Shown here in pieces: positions 33,773 to 35,100 of a stretch of DNA of 35,100 bases. Source of the DNA: Flavobacteriales bacterium (GTDB lineage: Bacteria; Bacteroidota; Bacteroidia; Flavobacteriales_G; JALEGO01). The translations under genes and the position numbers were made by a program. The stretch lies in the NCBI GenBank assembly GCA_020629755.1, contig JAHDCS010000025.1:1-35100 (forward strand), written 5' to 3'. The notes beneath the pieces were generated by a model that searched no databases, was not told the origin of the DNA, and saw only the letters and a list, made by a program, of their open reading frames with translations. The stretch's first letter is position 1; each line of letters starts with the position of its first letter.

Positions 33773-33850
33773 AATTATTTTTAAGACCGAAAATTACACA
33801 TAAAACTTGACTTGTATGTATTAGGTTCAGAAATTTGTAAAAACTTGAAC

Positions 33851-34504
33851 ATGAAACCATATTTAAAAGCAATAGCATTTGCTTTTGTTTTCTTATTGCT
33901 GTCTTACAGTGGTTGTAAGAAAGAAGAAAAATTGCCAATTGAGCCCACTAAACTGTCGTTAATTGACGCATATAATATTGACACAGCAACTTTAGTAAAG
34001 TATCAGAGTGCCTTGCCCGGGTTTACTACTTTATATAATTTTTACCCACAATATGGCCCTCATTTACTTAATGGCGGCGTTACAGATGCTCATTTTTCAG
34101 AGATGGTGGGTGGATATTATAAACTCAATGTTGATAGTGGTATTTTTCAAAACTCTTGTGCTTCAAGGGTAAGTTATGTATTAAATAAATCAGGAGAGCA
34201 CATTCCATATATGAAAGACACCACTTCTTCAGGAGAAAATGGTTATAAGTATATTTTCAGAGTACAAGGATTAAAAACGTATTTAGAAAACACATATGGG
34301 CCCGCTCAAATTATAGACACGAACATTACTTCTTTTTTAGGCTATAAGGGTATTATTATTTTTGAAACCGGAAGCCTTTGGTCTGATGCCTCTGGACACG
34401 CGACACTTTGGAATTTAGAACAACCGCTAGGCGGAAATTATGTTGAAGATCCTCATTTCTACTTTAAGCATTCTGAGTGTGTGTCTCTTTGGGTGGCTAA
34501 TTAA
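33851..34504 (+). CDS. lipoprotein with Tae4-like peptidoglycan amidase domain
   Basis: The product has 217 residues from the ATG at 33851. A lipoprotein signal ends at C19 in SYSGCKKEE. The rest resembles the Tae4 (T6SS_amidase4) family of NlpC/P60-like DL-endopeptidases that cut peptide cross-links of peptidoglycan. Diagnostic parts are NSCASRVSYVLNKSGEHIP with catalytic C103, GYKYIFRVQGLKTYL, GYKGIIIFETG, and SDASGHATLWN with H183; the order and spacing fit a Cys-His dyad. In other bacteria Tae4 is a type VI effector. Here it has a lipid anchor instead, and no secretion or immunity gene is adjacent, so cell-wall remodelling is as likely. An earlier TTG at 33812 is rejected because it precedes the signal. 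Confidence 0.75.
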   Translation: MKPYLKAIAFAFVFLLLSYSGCKKEEKLPIEPTKLSLIDAYNIDTATLVKYQSALPGFTTLYNFYPQYGPHLLNGGVTDAHFSEMVGGYYKLNVDSGIFQNSCASRVSYVLNKSGEHIPYMKDTTSSGENGYKYIFRVQGLKTYLENTYGPAQIIDTNITSFLGYKGIIIFETGSLWSDASGHATLWNLEQPLGGNYVEDPHFYFKHSECVSLWVAN

Positions 34505-34919
34505 TAAATTGCTGATACAATTCTTTTATTTGTTTTCTGGTTTTTATTTGAGGATGAGGGATCATTAAATCTTTTGTTTCTATCAAAAGATTATCATAGG
34601 TTATAATGTCTATATCTATTATTCTGTCTGTATATGTTTTGTGTTTAGTTTTTGTTTCTCGTCCGATTTTTTTTTCGATCTGTTGCGTTAAACTAAGAAG
34701 CTCTTTTGGAGAGTGTTTGGTGCATACAAGAATAAATTGATTGATGAAATTATGCTTTGAATCAAATTCTTCAGGGATGGTTTCTTTCATGACTCCTTGC
34801 TTTATAATGCCTCCTACTTGTTTTTGGATCATCCTTTTGGCCTTAAAAATATTATTCTTTTTTTGAAAAAGATTAGATCCTAAAAGCAATATACAGCTAT
34901 GTGTATTTCTTGTTAACAT
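34497..34919 (-). CDS. folK: 2-amino-4-hydroxy-6-hydroxymethyldihydropteridine pyrophosphokinase
   Basis: FolK transfers pyrophosphate from ATP to hydroxymethyl-dihydropterin in folate synthesis. The 140-residue protein has ILLLGSNLFQKKNNI at the N-terminus, then HNFINQFILVCT, and the signature RETKTKHKTYTDRIIDIDIITYDN with the metal-binding D-x-D. MIPHPQIKTR follows as expected. Length is a little short of the E. coli enzyme but typical for Bacteroidota. The stop lies eight bases inside the end of the convergent Tae4-like gene. The 181 bases upstream to the window end are T-rich and hold no gene I can support. Confidence 0.93.
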   Translation of the reverse strand: MLTRNTHSCILLLGSNLFQKKNNIFKAKRMIQKQVGGIIKQGVMKETIPEEFDSKHNFINQFILVCTKHSPKELLSLTQQIEKKIGRETKTKHKTYTDRIIDIDIITYDNLLIETKDLMIPHPQIKTRKQIKELYQQFIN

Positions 34920-35100
34920 ATCGTCTTTTGATGTTCATTTTTTCTAAAAATATTTTTTTTATTCATCCCTCTTTTTATTTAATAGTTTAAAATCCTTTTT
35001 TAAACAATCTTTTTTTTAAGTCATCTATAGACATGTTTTAAACATTTAATTTCTCTGTTTTTACCTTTTTTTTCTTACAAAAGAACAAAAAATATAAACT

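Noticed and set aside
34920-35100. Short minus-strand frames upstream of folK, 15 to 17 codons long.
   Set aside because: They are too short, lysine-rich in an AT-rich gap and without a known match.
1-35100. tRNA, rRNA, CRISPR arrays, riboswitches, intact insertion sequences or an origin.
   Set aside because: I looked for repeated spacers, cloverleaf-type sequences and transposase motifs and saw none beyond the integrase remnant.

Overview
This 35.1 kb window is an AT-rich, gene-dense piece of a Bacteroidota chromosome, most likely from a marine-type flavobacterium. That assignment rests on several signs: two proteins with Por (type IX) secretion C-terminal sorting domains, Bacteroidota-type promoters (TTTG then TAnnTTTG), the yicC-DUF2059-gmk cluster, a DUF5723-like barrel protein, and weak or absent Shine-Dalgarno sequences. 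I found no rRNA, tRNA, CRISPR array or intact insertion sequence. Most of the window is core-genome housekeeping.

Layout. 1-2180 (+): the end of an OmpA-like protein, an M28 aminopeptidase and rsmI. 2147-6153 (-): rarA, a large unknown lipoprotein and a DUF5723-like outer-membrane protein, overlapping end to end. 6239-8111 (+): a large secreted adhesin-like protein and a strong terminator, followed directly by ung. 8821-12631 (-): queG and an EamA transporter, then yicC, a DUF2059 protein and gmk. 12632-13022 is the only gap over 300 bp. It holds the tail of a tyrosine recombinase and a GC-rich palindrome. 13023-17874 (+): a second sorted secreted protein, an ABC-F ATPase whose start is not a normal start codon, and trpS. 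17864-19910 (-): a ThiF/MoeB-rhodanese protein and a family 9 glycosyltransferase. 19972-24628 (+): a di-heme peroxidase, an MFS transporter, a CoA-binding protein, rlmB, a glutathione peroxidase and a membrane protein. 24785-26041 (+) is an S41 peptidase broken by one in-frame stop. 26052-31931 (-) is a tight six-gene array: bcp, recA, TPR lipoprotein, histidine kinase, gpmI, esterase. The window ends with a glycosyltransferase, a nitroreductase, a Tae4-like amidase lipoprotein and folK.

How the genes relate. The sets cover DNA maintenance (rarA, ung, recA), RNA modification (rsmI, queG, rlmB), peroxide defence (di-heme peroxidase, glutathione peroxidase, bcp) and envelope building (glycosyltransferases, lipoproteins, sorted proteins). 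Genes are packed so tightly that four convergent pairs overlap in their coding ends.

Most interesting signals. First, a dispersed DNA motif, ATCCCCCC with variant ATCCCTCC, usually followed by an A-tract. It occurs about 20 times, on both strands, in all reading frames and between genes, which looks like selection at the DNA level. Second, a lipoprotein with a Tae4-type peptidoglycan amidase domain and no visible secretion system or immunity gene. Third, several -7 promoter boxes lie so close to start codons that leaderless mRNAs are likely, including two genes whose start would be non-AUG.
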